Counted from the stretch's first letter, positions 1 through 8,549 are shown. The stretch is 64,000 nt of DNA from JAAYZQ01 sp034428935 (GCA_034428935.1 DAOUHB010000084.1:25558-89557); one strand, 5' to 3'. A program made the numbers and translations. Notes: generated from the sequence alone by a model not told the origin.

Positions 1-478
1 CGAGCGAGACCTCCATCCGGCCACCGTCGATCCAGACCTCAAGGTGGCGGACGGCGTCGGTATGGCTGCGGTCCAGGCCATCGGCCAGGCGCAACAGGGC
101 GCCCAGGACCTCCACGATTTCGCGCTCCTCGGGCTCGAGGCCGGCCAGGCCAGTGTGGCTCGCGCTGGGCCGCGCGCCCCGGTGGTAGCGGGCGACGTTG
201 GCCACGATCCGCTTCTTTCGCTCGCCCAGGCCGGGCAGCCGGGCCTTCATGATGTAGCGATAGGCCGTCTTGTGGTGCCCCTCGTAGCCCTCCACGTAGC
301 CGATGTCGTGCAACAGGCCGGCGCAGATGAGGAGGTCGCGGTAGGCGTCGTCGAGGCCATGCAGGCCCGACGTCTGGTCGAACAGGAGGGCGGCCAGGCG
401 CGCATCCTGCCGCGAATGCTCTTCTTCAAAGCCCAGGCTGCGTCCCAGGGCTATGCATGCGGCAAAGGTCTCTTCCAT
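1..478 (-). CDS. HD-domain protein (Ppx/GppA C-terminal-like), 3' end outside window
   Basis: The minus-strand frame opens with ATG at 478 behind GGGGGAGAG and runs off the left edge after 159 codons, so the C-terminus is missing. The visible part reads as the HD-type domain found at the C-terminus of Ppx/GppA exopolyphosphatases and in stand-alone homologues. It has a metal-binding HDIGY motif near residue 57, then GHHKTAYRYI, then RYHRGARP, then an ALLRLADGLDRSH segment. No N-terminal actin-like Ppx domain is present, so this would be a stand-alone HD protein. Homologues hydrolyse phosphate esters or nucleotides; the substrate here cannot be told. It is divergent from the UbiD-type gene and has its own promoter. 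Confidence 0.75.
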   Translation of the reverse strand, partial: MEETFAACIALGRSLGFEEEHSRQDARLAALLFDQTSGLHGLDDAYRDLLICAGLLHDIGYVEGYEGHHKTAYRYIMKARLPGLGERKKRIVANVARYHRGARPSASHTGLAGLEPEEREIVEVLGALLRLADGLDRSHTDAVRHLEVWIDGGRMEVSL

Positions 479-542
479 CTCTCCCCCGAACGGGCTGCCA
501 GCGTACTATGCACCCCAGGGCTCACCACGATACCGCCACAAG

Positions 543-571
543 ATTATATCATTTTTGCGTGCAGATGTCAC
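543..571 (-). promoter_or_regulatory. Sigma70-type promoter for the HD-domain gene
   Basis: On the minus strand, GTGACA (566-571) and TATAAT (543-548) are separated by 17 bp. A start of transcription near 536 would give a leader of about 58 nt before the ATG at 478. Confidence 0.6.
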
Positions 572-629
572 GCGTGAGCAACGGCCTATCCGTGAGCCCG
601 CCACGTCAGATGAAACAGCAGCCTCAAAC

Positions 630-658
630 TTGCTGCCCCCTCCCATCTATGGTATAGT
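630..658 (+). promoter_or_regulatory. Sigma70-type promoter for the UbiD cluster
   Basis: TTGCTG (630-635) and TATAGT (653-658) with a 17-bp spacer lie about 65 bp before the ATG at 724. It is the only clear promoter before 7263, so it may drive the whole run from the UbiD-type gene to LarB. Confidence 0.6.
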
Positions 659-723
659 TCGGCCGCACGAGTTTTTGTATTCACAGTTCCAACAACTATC
701 CGTGCCAGAAACGAAGGGAAAGC

Positions 724-2187
724 ATGGCCTTCGATAGCCTGCAAGAGCTGGTCTCGCTGCTGGAGGAGCGGGGAGAATTAAAGCGGGTCAGCGCGCCTGT
801 CAGCGCCGAGCTCGAGATTACCGAGATCGTCGACCGGGTGAGCAAGGGGCCGGCGGCAAGGAACGTCGCCCTGTTCTTCGAGAACGTGAAGGGGCACGAC
901 ATGCCGGTCCTGGTGAATGCCATGGGCAGCGCCAGGCGCATGGCCTGGGCCCTGGGAGTCGGCGAGCTGGACGACCTCAACCGCAACCTCTCGGCCCTGC
1001 TGGATACCCGCCTGCCCCAGGGCCTGGGCGACGCCGCGACGCGCGGCGCCGGGCTGTGGCAGGCTCTGCGCAGCGTCGGGCTGCGCCCGCAGATGGTACG
1101 CCGCGCTCCGTGCCAGGAGATCGTGCGCACCGCTGACGCCTCCCTCGACGAGCTGCCCATCCTGAAGTGTTGGCCCAAGGATGGTGGCCGCTACATCACC
1201 CTGCCCCAGGTCATCACCCGCGACCCGGTCACCGGCGTCCGCAACGTGGGCATGTACCGCCTGCAGCAGCTCGACGCCCGCACCCTGGCCATGCACTGGC
1301 AGCGCCACAAGGGCGGCGCCGAGCACGAGCGCCAGGCCCGCGACAAGCAGGCGGACCGGATTCCGGCGGCCATCGCCCTCGGCGGAGACCCGGCCGAGAC
1401 CTGGTGCGCCTCGGCGCCCCTGCCTCCCAACGTCGACGAGTACCTGCTGGCTGGCTGGCTGCGGGGCAAGCCGGTGCGCTTTGTGCGCGCCGTGAGCCAG
1501 CCCCTGGAGGTGCCCGCCGGGGCCGACATCGTCATTGAGGGTTATGTCGACCTGGGGGACCGGCGCCTGGAAGGGCCCTTTGGCGACCACACCGGCTACT
1601 ACACGCCGCCCGACTATTACCCGGCCTTTCACGTCACCGCCATCACGCGCCGGCGCCAGGCCATCTATCCCGCCACCGTCGTCGGCCGGCCACCCATGGA
1701 AGATTACTGGATGGGCAAGGCCACCGAGCGCCTCTTCCTGCCCCTCATGCGCCTCTTCCAGGGCGAGATCGTGGACGTGAACATGCCGGCCGAGGGTGTC
1801 TTTCATAACCTGGTCATCGTCAGCATCCGCAAGCGCTTCCCGGGCCACGCCCACAAGATCATCTATGGCCTGTGGGGCCTGGGCTTGATGATGCTGGCCA
1901 AGGCCATCGTCGTCGTGGACGCCACCGTCGACGTCCAGGACCTGTCAGAGGTCGCGTGGCGGGTGCTGGGCAACGTAGACTGGCGCCGCGACGTGATCAT
2001 TGCCGACGGCCCGGTAGACGACCTGGACCACTCGGCCCCGCGGGCGGCCTTTGGCGCCAAGATCGGCGTGGACGCCACGTCCAAGGGGCCGGAGGACGGT
2101 CACCCCCGGGGCTGGCCCGAAGAGGTATGCAACCTGGACCAGATCCGGGAGCTCGTCGACCGCCGCTGGCAGGAGTACGGCTTATGA
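724..2187 (+). CDS. ubiD: UbiD-family prenyl-FMN-dependent decarboxylase
   Basis: A 487-residue protein of the usual UbiD length (E. coli UbiD is about 500). UbiD enzymes decarboxylate aromatic or alpha,beta-unsaturated acids with prenylated FMN made by UbiX; in quinone pathways they remove the ring carboxylate of a prenylated hydroxyaryl acid. The family's active-site segment EGPFGDHTGYY starts at E283, and a VGRPPMEDYWMGKATERLFLPL stretch follows. ATG 724 follows AAGGGAAAG. A UbiA-type prenyltransferase begins 40 bp downstream, which fits quinone biosynthesis (UbiA/UbiD, or the MqnP/MqnL steps of the futalosine route). No UbiX is in the window, so the cofactor must come from elsewhere. The exact substrate is inferred. 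Confidence 0.88.
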   Translation: MAFDSLQELVSLLEERGELKRVSAPVSAELEITEIVDRVSKGPAARNVALFFENVKGHDMPVLVNAMGSARRMAWALGVGELDDLNRNLSALLDTRLPQGLGDAATRGAGLWQALRSVGLRPQMVRRAPCQEIVRTADASLDELPILKCWPKDGGRYITLPQVITRDPVTGVRNVGMYRLQQLDARTLAMHWQRHKGGAEHERQARDKQADRIPAAIALGGDPAETWCASAPLPPNVDEYLLAGWLRGKPVRFVRAVSQPLEVPAGADIVIEGYVDLGDRRLEGPFGDHTGYYTPPDYYPAFHVTAITRRRQAIYPATVVGRPPMEDYWMGKATERLFLPLMRLFQGEIVDVNMPAEGVFHNLVIVSIRKRFPGHAHKIIYGLWGLGLMMLAKAIVVVDATVDVQDLSEVAWRVLGNVDWRRDVIIADGPVDDLDHSAPRAAFGAKIGVDATSKGPEDGHPRGWPEEVCNLDQIRELVDRRWQEYGL

Positions 2188-2227
2188 CGCTCCATTTCGC
2201 AGCCCATCGACGGCGAGGCTGCCAACC

Positions 2228-3100
2228 ATGAAGCAAATCCGCACCTTCCTGGAGATGATCCGCTTCGAGCACACCGTCTTTGCCCTGCCCTTTGCCTACC
2301 TGGGCATGGTGCTGGCCGCAAACGGCTGGCCGTCGTGGTTCAAATTCGCGTGGATCACGGTGGCCATGGTATCGGCCCGGACCCTGGCCATGACGGTCAA
2401 CCGGCTGGCGGATCGCGACCTGGACGCCCGCAACCCTCGCACGGCAGGACGGGCCATCCCCGCCGGCCGGCTGAGCCTGGGCAGCGCCCGGGCGGCGGCA
2501 GTCATCGCGGCGCTGCTCCTGGCCCTGGCCTCGTGGCTGCTCAATCCCCTCTGCCTCTGGCTGCTGCCCCTGGCCGGCGTCCTGCTCCTGGGCTACCACT
2601 ACACCAAGCGCTTTACCTGGCTCAGCCATTGGGTGCTGGGTTTCACCGACGGCGCCGCGGCCATGGGCGCCTGGATCGCCATGCAGCCGGGGCCCGATCC
2701 GGCCAGCCTGCTCCACCCGGTGCCCTGGCTCCTGTGGCTGGCGGTCACGGCCTGGATCGCCGGCTTTGACCTGCTCTACGCCTGCCAGGACACCGAGTTC
2801 GACCGGAGCGCCGGGCTCCACTCCGTGCCGGCTCGCTTTGGCAACGCCGCCGCCCTGCGCCTGGCGCGCGTCAACCACGTGGTGACGGTGGTGCTCCTGG
2901 CGGCCACCGCCCTCCTGGCCGGCCTGGGCTGGCCCTTCTGGCTGGGTCTCGCCGCCATCGTCGCCCTCCTGGTCTACGAGCACTCGCTCGTACGGCCCGA
3001 CGACCTCTCGCGGCTCGACGTGGCCTTTTTCAACGTCAACGGCTATGTCAGCGTCATCGCCTTCGTCGCCGTCCTGGCGGCAGTGTTGCTCCCGTCGTGA
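2228..3100 (+). CDS. ubiA: UbiA-family polyprenyltransferase
   Basis: A 290-residue multi-pass membrane protein. UbiA enzymes attach a polyprenyl chain to an aromatic acid in the membrane. The first Asp-rich motif is seen as N58-x3-D62-x3-D66 inside NRLADRDLDARN, and the second as DTEFD in YACQDTEFDRS. Hydrophobic segments fill the rest. The gene sits 40 bp after the UbiD-type decarboxylase, the next step in ubiquinone and futalosine-menaquinone pathways, so the pair probably prenylates and then decarboxylates the same ring. MqnP is a likely equivalent if this organism uses menaquinone, which I cannot verify here. Confidence 0.87.
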   Translation: MKQIRTFLEMIRFEHTVFALPFAYLGMVLAANGWPSWFKFAWITVAMVSARTLAMTVNRLADRDLDARNPRTAGRAIPAGRLSLGSARAAAVIAALLLALASWLLNPLCLWLLPLAGVLLLGYHYTKRFTWLSHWVLGFTDGAAAMGAWIAMQPGPDPASLLHPVPWLLWLAVTAWIAGFDLLYACQDTEFDRSAGLHSVPARFGNAAALRLARVNHVVTVVLLAATALLAGLGWPFWLGLAAIVALLVYEHSLVRPDDLSRLDVAFFNVNGYVSVIAFVAVLAAVLLPS

Positions 3101-3131
3101 GAGCCAATGGTCCAAAGGAGGAAAGCAACAA

Positions 3132-4124
3132 ATGAGCGCCCATAGGCTTCTGGCCCTGATCCTGGTTCTTGTCTTGTTGAGCGCCTGCGGTCCCGTCGCT
3201 TCGCCCTTTCCGCCGGCGGCCGAATCCCCCGCCGCTTCGGGCGACCAGGGCGACGTGGAGACCCTACGCATCGCCCTGCTGCCCATCCTCGACGTCCTGC
3301 CCTTCCACGTGGCCGAGCAGAACGGCTACTTTGAGCAGGTGGGCGTCAAGGTCGAGGGGCTGGCCGTCAAGAGTGCCCAGGAGCGCGACACGCTGATTCA
3401 AACCAGCCAGGCGGACGGCATGGTCAGCGACCTCATCGCCGCGGCGGTGTTCAACCAGCACGGCGCCCAGATCAAGGCCGTGCGCACCGCCCGCGCCGTC
3501 TATCCCGGCGCGCCGCAGTTTCGCCTGCTGGCCCGGCCCGGCAGCGACTGGACCTCGCCGGCGGACCTGGCCGGCGTGCAGGTGGCCGTCTCCGAGAACA
3601 CGGTCATCGAGTACATCACCCACCGCATGCTCGAAAAGGCCGGCCTGTCGGGCGACCAGATCGCCGTCCAGGAGGTCACAGCCATCCCGGTACGCTTTGA
3701 GTTGCTCATCAACGGCGAGATCGAGGCCGCCACGCTGCCCGATCCCCTGGGCTCGGGGGCCATGGCCGCCGGTGCCGTCCTCCTGATGGACGATACGGCC
3801 ATCTCGGACCTGTCGCTCTCCATCGTGGCCTTTAGCGTCGAGTCGCTGCAGGCCCGGCCCGAGGCGGTGCGCCGTTTCCTCCGCGCCTGGAGCATGGCCG
3901 TTGACGAGATGAACAGCAACCCCGAAGCCTACGACACGCTCCTCGTCGAGGTCGGCCGCGTACCCGAGTCGATCCAGGGCAGTTTCCAGATGCCGCCCTT
4001 CCCCGAAGACCTGGTGCCGGACCCCGAGCAGGTGGCCGACGCCGTCCAGTGGGCGCTGGGAGCAGGCCTGATAGAAAACGATGTCCCTTACGATGAGATC
4101 GTGGATGACAGCTTTTTGCCCTAG
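3132..4124 (+). CDS. NMT1/MetQ-like ABC transporter substrate-binding lipoprotein
   Basis: 330 residues starting at ATG 3132 behind a strong AAAGGAGGAAAG site. The signal peptide ends in the lipobox LSAC, so the mature protein should be lipid-anchored outside the membrane. The body is a periplasmic-binding-protein type II fold (TLRIALLPI, then DVLPFHVAEQNGYFEQVGV), as in NMT1/THI5, SsuA/TauA and MetQ relatives. It precedes its ATPase and permease, giving a complete importer. The ligand is not evident. Relatives import sulfonates, pyrimidine precursors, riboflavin (RibY) or methionine. Linkage to a prenyl-FMN enzyme makes a flavin precursor an interesting guess but no more than that. Confidence 0.85.
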   Translation: MSAHRLLALILVLVLLSACGPVASPFPPAAESPAASGDQGDVETLRIALLPILDVLPFHVAEQNGYFEQVGVKVEGLAVKSAQERDTLIQTSQADGMVSDLIAAAVFNQHGAQIKAVRTARAVYPGAPQFRLLARPGSDWTSPADLAGVQVAVSENTVIEYITHRMLEKAGLSGDQIAVQEVTAIPVRFELLINGEIEAATLPDPLGSGAMAAGAVLLMDDTAISDLSLSIVAFSVESLQARPEAVRRFLRAWSMAVDEMNSNPEAYDTLLVEVGRVPESIQGSFQMPPFPEDLVPDPEQVADAVQWALGAGLIENDVPYDEIVDDSFLP

Positions 4125-4148
4125 GGGCCCGGAAGGGTGGGCCTGACC

Positions 4149-4967
4149 GTGCCTGTCATGCCCGCCATGCCCGAGATGATCGAGGTTCGCGATCTCACCT
4201 TCGCCTATCCCGGCCAGCCCCCCCTTTTCGAGGGGCTGAGCTGGCAGGTGACGGGCGACGAATCGTGGTGTGTCATCGGCCCTTCGGGCTGCGGCAAATC
4301 GACGCTCCTCTACCTGCTGGCCGGCCTGCGCCACCCGACGGCGGGCGAGATCCGGATAGGCGGCCAGAAGCTGGCCCGCCCGCGGCCGCAGACCGGCCTC
4401 ATCTTGCAGGACTATGGCCTGCTGCCCTGGGCCACGGTGGCCGAGAACGCCGCCCTCGGCCTGCGCGTCCGTCGCTTCTACGGGCCCGACGGCCGCCATG
4501 CACCCTCAGGCCAGCAGTTGCGCCGGGTCGAGATCGCCGAGCGCGCCGGCTTCTGGCTGGCGCGGCTGGGCATCGCCGAGTTGGCCAACCAGTACCCGGC
4601 CCAGATCTCGGGCGGGCAGCGCCAGCGCACCGCCATCGCCCGCACCCTGGCTCTCAACCCGGACCTGCTGCTCATGGACGAGCCCTTCTCGTCGCTGGAC
4701 GCCCTCACCCGCGAGGACCTGGAGAGGCTGACCCTGGAGCTGCGGGCTGAAACGGGGGTCACCACCCTGGTCGTCACCCACAACATCGAGGAGGCAGTAT
4801 ACCTGGGACAGCGGCTGCTGGTCCTGAGGCGGCCGCCCCACTGCGAGCCCCTGGTGGTAGACAACTGGGAGGCGGGCCAGCCCGGCTATCGCCAGCAGCC
4901 CGAGTTCCAGGCGCGCTGCAACCAGTTGCGCGCCCTCCTGGAAGAATCGGCCCATGCGCCGGCGTGA
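4149..4967 (+). CDS. ABC transporter ATP-binding protein (SsuB/TauB type)
   Basis: About 272 residues. It has Walker A GPSGCGKST, Q-loop LILQDYGLLPW, signature ISGGQRQRTAIAR, Walker B DLLLMDEPFSSLD and H-loop VTHN. It energises the importer whose binding protein lies upstream and whose permease overlaps its 3' end by 14 nt. The frame is also open from a GTG at 4137, but GGAAGG at 4131-4136 abuts that codon. GTG 4149 (or ATG 4158) is better spaced. The family handles sulfonate, nitrate, taurine or pyrimidine-type ligands. Confidence 0.87.
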   Translation: MPVMPAMPEMIEVRDLTFAYPGQPPLFEGLSWQVTGDESWCVIGPSGCGKSTLLYLLAGLRHPTAGEIRIGGQKLARPRPQTGLILQDYGLLPWATVAENAALGLRVRRFYGPDGRHAPSGQQLRRVEIAERAGFWLARLGIAELANQYPAQISGGQRQRTAIARTLALNPDLLLMDEPFSSLDALTREDLERLTLELRAETGVTTLVVTHNIEEAVYLGQRLLVLRRPPHCEPLVVDNWEAGQPGYRQQPEFQARCNQLRALLEESAHAPA

Positions 4968-5694
4968 TCTCTTGCTCGCCACGGTGGGCGTGCTCCTTGC
5001 CTGGCAAGCGGCGGCCCTGGTCATCGACCGCCCCGTGCTGCCGCCGCCCTGGGACGTGCTGCGTGCCTTTGTGCGGGCCCTGCCCCGCGACCTGGGCATC
5101 CACACCCTGGTCAGCGCCTGGCGCGTGGTGGCCAGCATCCTGCTGGCGCTGGTCACCGCCGTGCCCGCGGGGTTGGGCCTGGGACTCAGCCCCACCGCCA
5201 GCCGGCTGGCGGCGCCCGTCATTTATCTGATCTACCCCATCCCCAAGATCGTCTTCTTGCCTGTGGTGTTGCTCCTCCTGGGCATTGGCAACCTGTCCAA
5301 GGTGTTTATCATTGCCCTCATCCTCTTTTTCCAGGTACTCGTCGTCGTCCGCGACGAGGCGGCCAACATCCGGCCCGAGCTGGTCGCCTCGGTGCGCTCC
5401 CTCGGGGCCGGGCGGCGGGCCATCTTTCGCTTTGTCTACCTACCTGCCTGCCTACCGGCCGTGCTCACTGCCCTGCGCCTGAGCATCGGCACGGCCATCG
5501 CCGTCCTCTTTTTTGCCGAGTCTTTTGCCACCAGCTCTGGCCTGGGCTACTATATCATCGTCGAGACCTGGGGCCGCCTGGCCTATGCCCAGATGTACGC
5601 CGGGGTGATGGCCATGAGCCTGCTCGGCCTGGCCCTCTATTTCGTGGTGGACAACCTGCAAAAGCGCCTTTGCCCCTGGCTGGCGGCAAGCTAG
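4954..5694 (+). CDS. ABC transporter permease (SsuC/TauC type)
   Basis: 246 residues, about six hydrophobic segments, with the EAA-like cytoplasmic loop ELVASVRSLGAGRRAIFRFVYLP typical of BPD-transport permeases. ATG 4954 lies inside the end of the ATPase gene, so the two are translationally coupled. Together with the lipoprotein and ATPase this is one complete importer. Its start region MRRRDLLLATVGVLLAW fits an N-terminal membrane anchor. Confidence 0.86.
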   Translation: MRRRDLLLATVGVLLAWQAAALVIDRPVLPPPWDVLRAFVRALPRDLGIHTLVSAWRVVASILLALVTAVPAGLGLGLSPTASRLAAPVIYLIYPIPKIVFLPVVLLLLGIGNLSKVFIIALILFFQVLVVVRDEAANIRPELVASVRSLGAGRRAIFRFVYLPACLPAVLTALRLSIGTAIAVLFFAESFATSSGLGYYIIVETWGRLAYAQMYAGVMAMSLLGLALYFVVDNLQKRLCPWLAAS

Positions 5695-5728
5695 GGTGCG
5701 CGCCATGGAGCCCAGGAGATCGAACGGT

Positions 5729-6544
5729 ATGGATGATCTGGAAACCCGGGCGGCCCGCCTGGCCGCCATTCTCACCGGCCTCGGCAGCGTCGCCGTGGCC
5801 TACTCGGGCGGCACCGACAGCGCCTTTCTCCTGGCAGCCAGCCTGGAAGCCCTGGGCGCCGGGGCAGTGTTGGCGGTCACGGCCGACTCGCCCCTCATGC
5901 CCCGCGCCGAGCTGGCCGAGGCGCGGGCGCTGGCCGCGCGCCTTGGCGCCCGCCACGTGGTCCTACCCCACGACGAACTGGCCCGGGAGGCCATCGTGGC
6001 CAACCCGCCCGATCGATGCTACCACTGCAAGTTCGACCGCTTTGACCTGCTGTGGCGGGTGGCCCGCGCCGAGGGCCTGGCGCACCTGGTCCACGGCGAA
6101 AATGCCGACGACGCCCACGACTACCGGCCCGGCAGCCGGGCCGCCGAGGAACTGGGCGTGCGCGCGCCCCTGCGGGAGGCGGGCCTGACCAAGGCCGACG
6201 TCCGCGCCCTGTCGCGCCGGCGCGGACTGCCCACCTGGGACCGCCCGGCCGACGCCTGCCTGGCCACCCGCTTTCCCTACGGCACGCGCCTGACGGCCGA
6301 GGGGCTGGCCCGCGTAGAGGCCGGCGAAGCGGCCCTCCACCGCATCTGGCAGGTGCGCCAGCTTCGCCTCCGCGACCAGTTCCCCCTGGCCCGCCTGGAG
6401 GTGCCCCCGGAGGAGATCGCCCGCCTGGCCGCGCCCGAACTGCGAGCGGCCGCCGTGGAGGCCCTGCGCGCCCTGGGTTATCGTATTATCACACTGGATC
6501 TGGAAGGTTATCGAATGGGGAGTTTGAACGATGAGCTGGAATGA
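5729..6544 (+). CDS. larE: LarE, ATP-dependent sulfur transferase for nickel-pincer cofactor
   Basis: 271 residues, the normal LarE length. LarE adenylates the carboxylates of pyridinium-3,5-biscarboxylate mononucleotide and converts them to thiocarboxylates. The PP-loop is seen as YSGGTDSAF near residue 28. The conserved cysteine falls at C177 in ACLATRFPYG, matching the sacrificial Cys of Lactobacillus LarE (C176). C97 and C100 in CYHCK add two more, so a three-Cys, Fe-S-assisted form is possible (inference). ATG 5729 sits 10 nt after AGGAG; the longer GTG at 5696 has no good site. It overlaps larB by 14 nt. No larC or larA is in the window. Confidence 0.9.
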   Translation: MDDLETRAARLAAILTGLGSVAVAYSGGTDSAFLLAASLEALGAGAVLAVTADSPLMPRAELAEARALAARLGARHVVLPHDELAREAIVANPPDRCYHCKFDRFDLLWRVARAEGLAHLVHGENADDAHDYRPGSRAAEELGVRAPLREAGLTKADVRALSRRRGLPTWDRPADACLATRFPYGTRLTAEGLARVEAGEAALHRIWQVRQLRLRDQFPLARLEVPPEEIARLAAPELRAAAVEALRALGYRIITLDLEGYRMGSLNDELE

Positions 6545-7253
6545 GAAAACCGCCGCCGGGGGCGAGGTTGCCCGGCCCGATTTCGAGCGCCACCGGCGCA
6601 AAGGTGTGCCGGAGGTGATCCTGGCCGAGCGCAAGAGCGTGGAGCAGTCCCTGGCCATCGCCCGCCGCTTCCTGGAGGTCAACGGCCTGGCGATCCTCAG
6701 CCGCGTCTCGCCCGAGCTGGAGGAGCGCCTGCGCGACGAATTTGAGGGCCAGGCCGACGTCGACTGGCTGCCCGGTCCCCGGGCCGCCGTCCTGCGCCGG
6801 CCGGGCGACGAGCGGCCGCGATGCGGCGGCCGGGTCGGCATCCTCACCGCCGGCACGTCGGACGTGCCCTGGGCCGAGGAGGCGGCCATCCTCTGCCGCG
6901 AGATGGGCTGCGACGTCCACACCATCTATGACGTGGGCGTTTCCGGCCTGCACCGCCTCTGGGAGCCGCTTCACCACCTCCTCGACGAGGTAGGGGTGGA
7001 TGTCATCGTCGTGGCCGCCGGCATGGACGGCGCCCTGCCATCCGTGGTCTCTGGCCTGGTGGACGTGCCCGTCATCGGCCTGCCCACCTCCGTGGGCTAT
7101 GGCCTGGGCGGCGGCGGAGAGGCCGCCCTCCTGTCGATGCTGCAGACCTGTTCGCCGGGAATGGCCGTGGTGAACATTGACAACGGCATCGGCGCCGGGG
7201 CCATGGCAGGCATCATCGCCAGGCGCGCCGCCGAAGGCCGGGAGCGCGCCTGA
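6531..7253 (+). CDS. larB: LarB, pyridinium-3,5-biscarboxylic acid mononucleotide synthase
   Basis: 240 residues. LarB carboxylates and hydrolyses nicotinic acid adenine dinucleotide to begin the nickel-pincer nucleotide. Its C-terminal half resembles PurE, seen here as GILTAGTSDVPWAEEA, a Gly-rich VGYGLGGGGEAALLSML and a final VVNIDNGIGAGAMA. The N-terminal PEVILAERKSVEQ segment is typical of LarB. ATG 6531 lies inside larE. The pair supplies a cofactor used by LarA-type racemases and epimerases, but no such enzyme is visible here. Confidence 0.92.
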   Translation: MSWNEKTAAGGEVARPDFERHRRKGVPEVILAERKSVEQSLAIARRFLEVNGLAILSRVSPELEERLRDEFEGQADVDWLPGPRAAVLRRPGDERPRCGGRVGILTAGTSDVPWAEEAAILCREMGCDVHTIYDVGVSGLHRLWEPLHHLLDEVGVDVIVVAAGMDGALPSVVSGLVDVPVIGLPTSVGYGLGGGGEAALLSMLQTCSPGMAVVNIDNGIGAGAMAGIIARRAAEGRERA

Positions 7254-7262
7254 CGGCCGCGT

Positions 7263-7291
7263 TTGACGGGCGGCGGTGGATCCGCTATACT
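7263..7291 (+). promoter_or_regulatory. Sigma70-type promoter for the MoSto-like gene
   Basis: TTGACG (7263-7268), 17-bp spacer, TATACT (7286-7291). Transcription would start near 7298, about 30 nt before ATG 7327, so this gene can be expressed apart from larEB. Confidence 0.72.
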
Positions 7292-7326
7292 CGCTGGACA
7301 GACCATAACGGGGCAAGGAGGAAAAC

Positions 7327-8202
7327 ATGAGCCTGGTGCGGGACGAGAGTGGCCGGCTGCACATCAAGACCAGCCTGATGGCCGAGTCGCTGATGGACAA
7401 GGGGCTCCTGGAGGGCACCGAGACCGACAGGGTCTTTCGCCCCATGCCCGACCTGCAGGTCATCAAGCTGGGTGGACAGAGTATTATCGACCGCGGGCGC
7501 GAAGTGGTCCTGCCATTGTTGGACGAGATCGTAGCCGCACGCAACCAGCACCAACTGCTGGTCATGACCGGCGGCGGGACCCGCAGCCGGCACGCCTACG
7601 CCATCGCCCTCGATCTTGGCATGCCCACCGGCGTCCTGGCCAAGCTGGGCGCCAGCATCAGCGAGCAGAACGCCCTGATGATCTCGCTCCTCCTGGCCCC
7701 CCACGGCGGCCTCAAGATCGGCCACGACGACGTCGTCAAGCTGCCGGCCTACCTCGCCCTCAAGGCCATCCCCGTCATGCACGCCATGCCGCCCTACAGC
7801 CTCTGGGAGCTGCCCGCCGAGAGAGGACGCATCCCACCCCACCGCACCGACGTGGGCACGTTTCTCACCGCCGAGGTGGTCGGCGCCCGGCGCTGCATTC
7901 TGGTCAAAGACGAGCCTGGTCTCTTTACCGCCGATCCAAAGAAAGAGCCCGGCGCCCGATTTCTGCCCGAGATCACCCTGGACGACCTCCTGGCCCTCGA
8001 CCTGGAGGATCTGCCCGTGGAGCGGGCCATGCTCCGCGCCATGGTCCACGCCCGCAGCGTGCACGAGGTGCTCCTGGTCAACGGCCGGGAGCCCGGCAGC
8101 CTCACCCGTGCCCTGGCCGGCGAGAACCCGGGCACCCGCATCTACCGCGCCGCTGCCGCCCAGGCGGCGTCAGTGCCGCCAGCGGCCGGGCCAGGCGATT
8201 AG
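7327..8202 (+). CDS. Molybdenum storage protein-like subunit (amino acid kinase fold)
   Basis: 291 residues behind AAGGAGG. The sequence follows the MosA/MosB molybdenum storage proteins of Azotobacter closely: LQVIKLGGQSIIDRG near the N-terminus, VMTGGGTRSRHAYAIALDLG, the PPY...RIPPHRTDVGTFL block, GLFTADP, and the C-terminal ARFLPEITLDDL...VNGREPGSLTRAL stretch. MoSto subunits form a cage that stores molybdate or tungstate as polyoxometalates using ATP. Only one subunit gene is present, so a homo-oligomer is implied. A tungsten or molybdenum role would suit an anaerobe. A general amino-acid-kinase function cannot be excluded. The stop overlaps that of the convergent small gene. Confidence 0.8.
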   Translation: MSLVRDESGRLHIKTSLMAESLMDKGLLEGTETDRVFRPMPDLQVIKLGGQSIIDRGREVVLPLLDEIVAARNQHQLLVMTGGGTRSRHAYAIALDLGMPTGVLAKLGASISEQNALMISLLLAPHGGLKIGHDDVVKLPAYLALKAIPVMHAMPPYSLWELPAERGRIPPHRTDVGTFLTAEVVGARRCILVKDEPGLFTADPKKEPGARFLPEITLDDLLALDLEDLPVERAMLRAMVHARSVHEVLLVNGREPGSLTRALAGENPGTRIYRAAAAQAASVPPAAGPGD

Positions 8203-8453
8203 GCCTCCGGGCGCCGCCGGCGACGTCGCCCGCCGCCGCCCTCGCTCTGGGGCCCCTCGCCCTCGCCCCGGGGCAGGTAGACGATCTGCGCGCCGGTCTC
8301 GGCCGCGATCGTCTCCAGCTCGCCACGGCGCACGTGGCTCTGGAACACCTTCAGGTCCATGCCTTGCACGGCGACGATGGCAAACCGGGGCCGCCCGGTG
8401 CCCTCGGCAGCGTCGCGGCGCTGCCGGACAAAGATACGCCCTGTTTCGCTCAT
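8199..8453 (-). CDS. Small uncharacterised basic-tailed protein
   Basis: 84 residues with no family I recognise. ATG 8453 lies 4 nt after a perfect AGGAGG, preferred over an upstream ATG at 8474. The body is a compact mixed fold (RIFVRQRRDA, PRFAIVAVQGMDLKVF, ELETIAAETGAQIVYLP) and the tail is Gly/Arg-rich with six consecutive arginines, suggesting nucleic-acid or polyanion contact. Its TAA stop at 8199-8201 overlaps the TAG of the MoSto-like gene at 8200-8202. It has its own strong promoter, divergent from the cold-shock gene. Confidence 0.62.
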   Translation of the reverse strand: MSETGRIFVRQRRDAAEGTGRPRFAIVAVQGMDLKVFQSHVRRGELETIAAETGAQIVYLPRGEGEGPQSEGGGGRRRRRRPEA

Positions 8454-8498
8454 TCCGCCTCCTATCCCTTTCAAGCACGCGTCGCACTATCCACTCCC

Positions 8499-8527
8499 AT
8501 TCTAGCCCCTTTTGGGCCTTGTGTCAA
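8499..8527 (-). promoter_or_regulatory. Sigma70-type promoter for the small basic-tailed protein
   Basis: Minus strand TTGACA (8522-8527), 17-bp spacer, TAGAAT (8499-8504), leader about 39 nt. Confidence 0.7.
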
Positions 8528-8549
8528 TGTACAAGAATCGAGCATCGAT

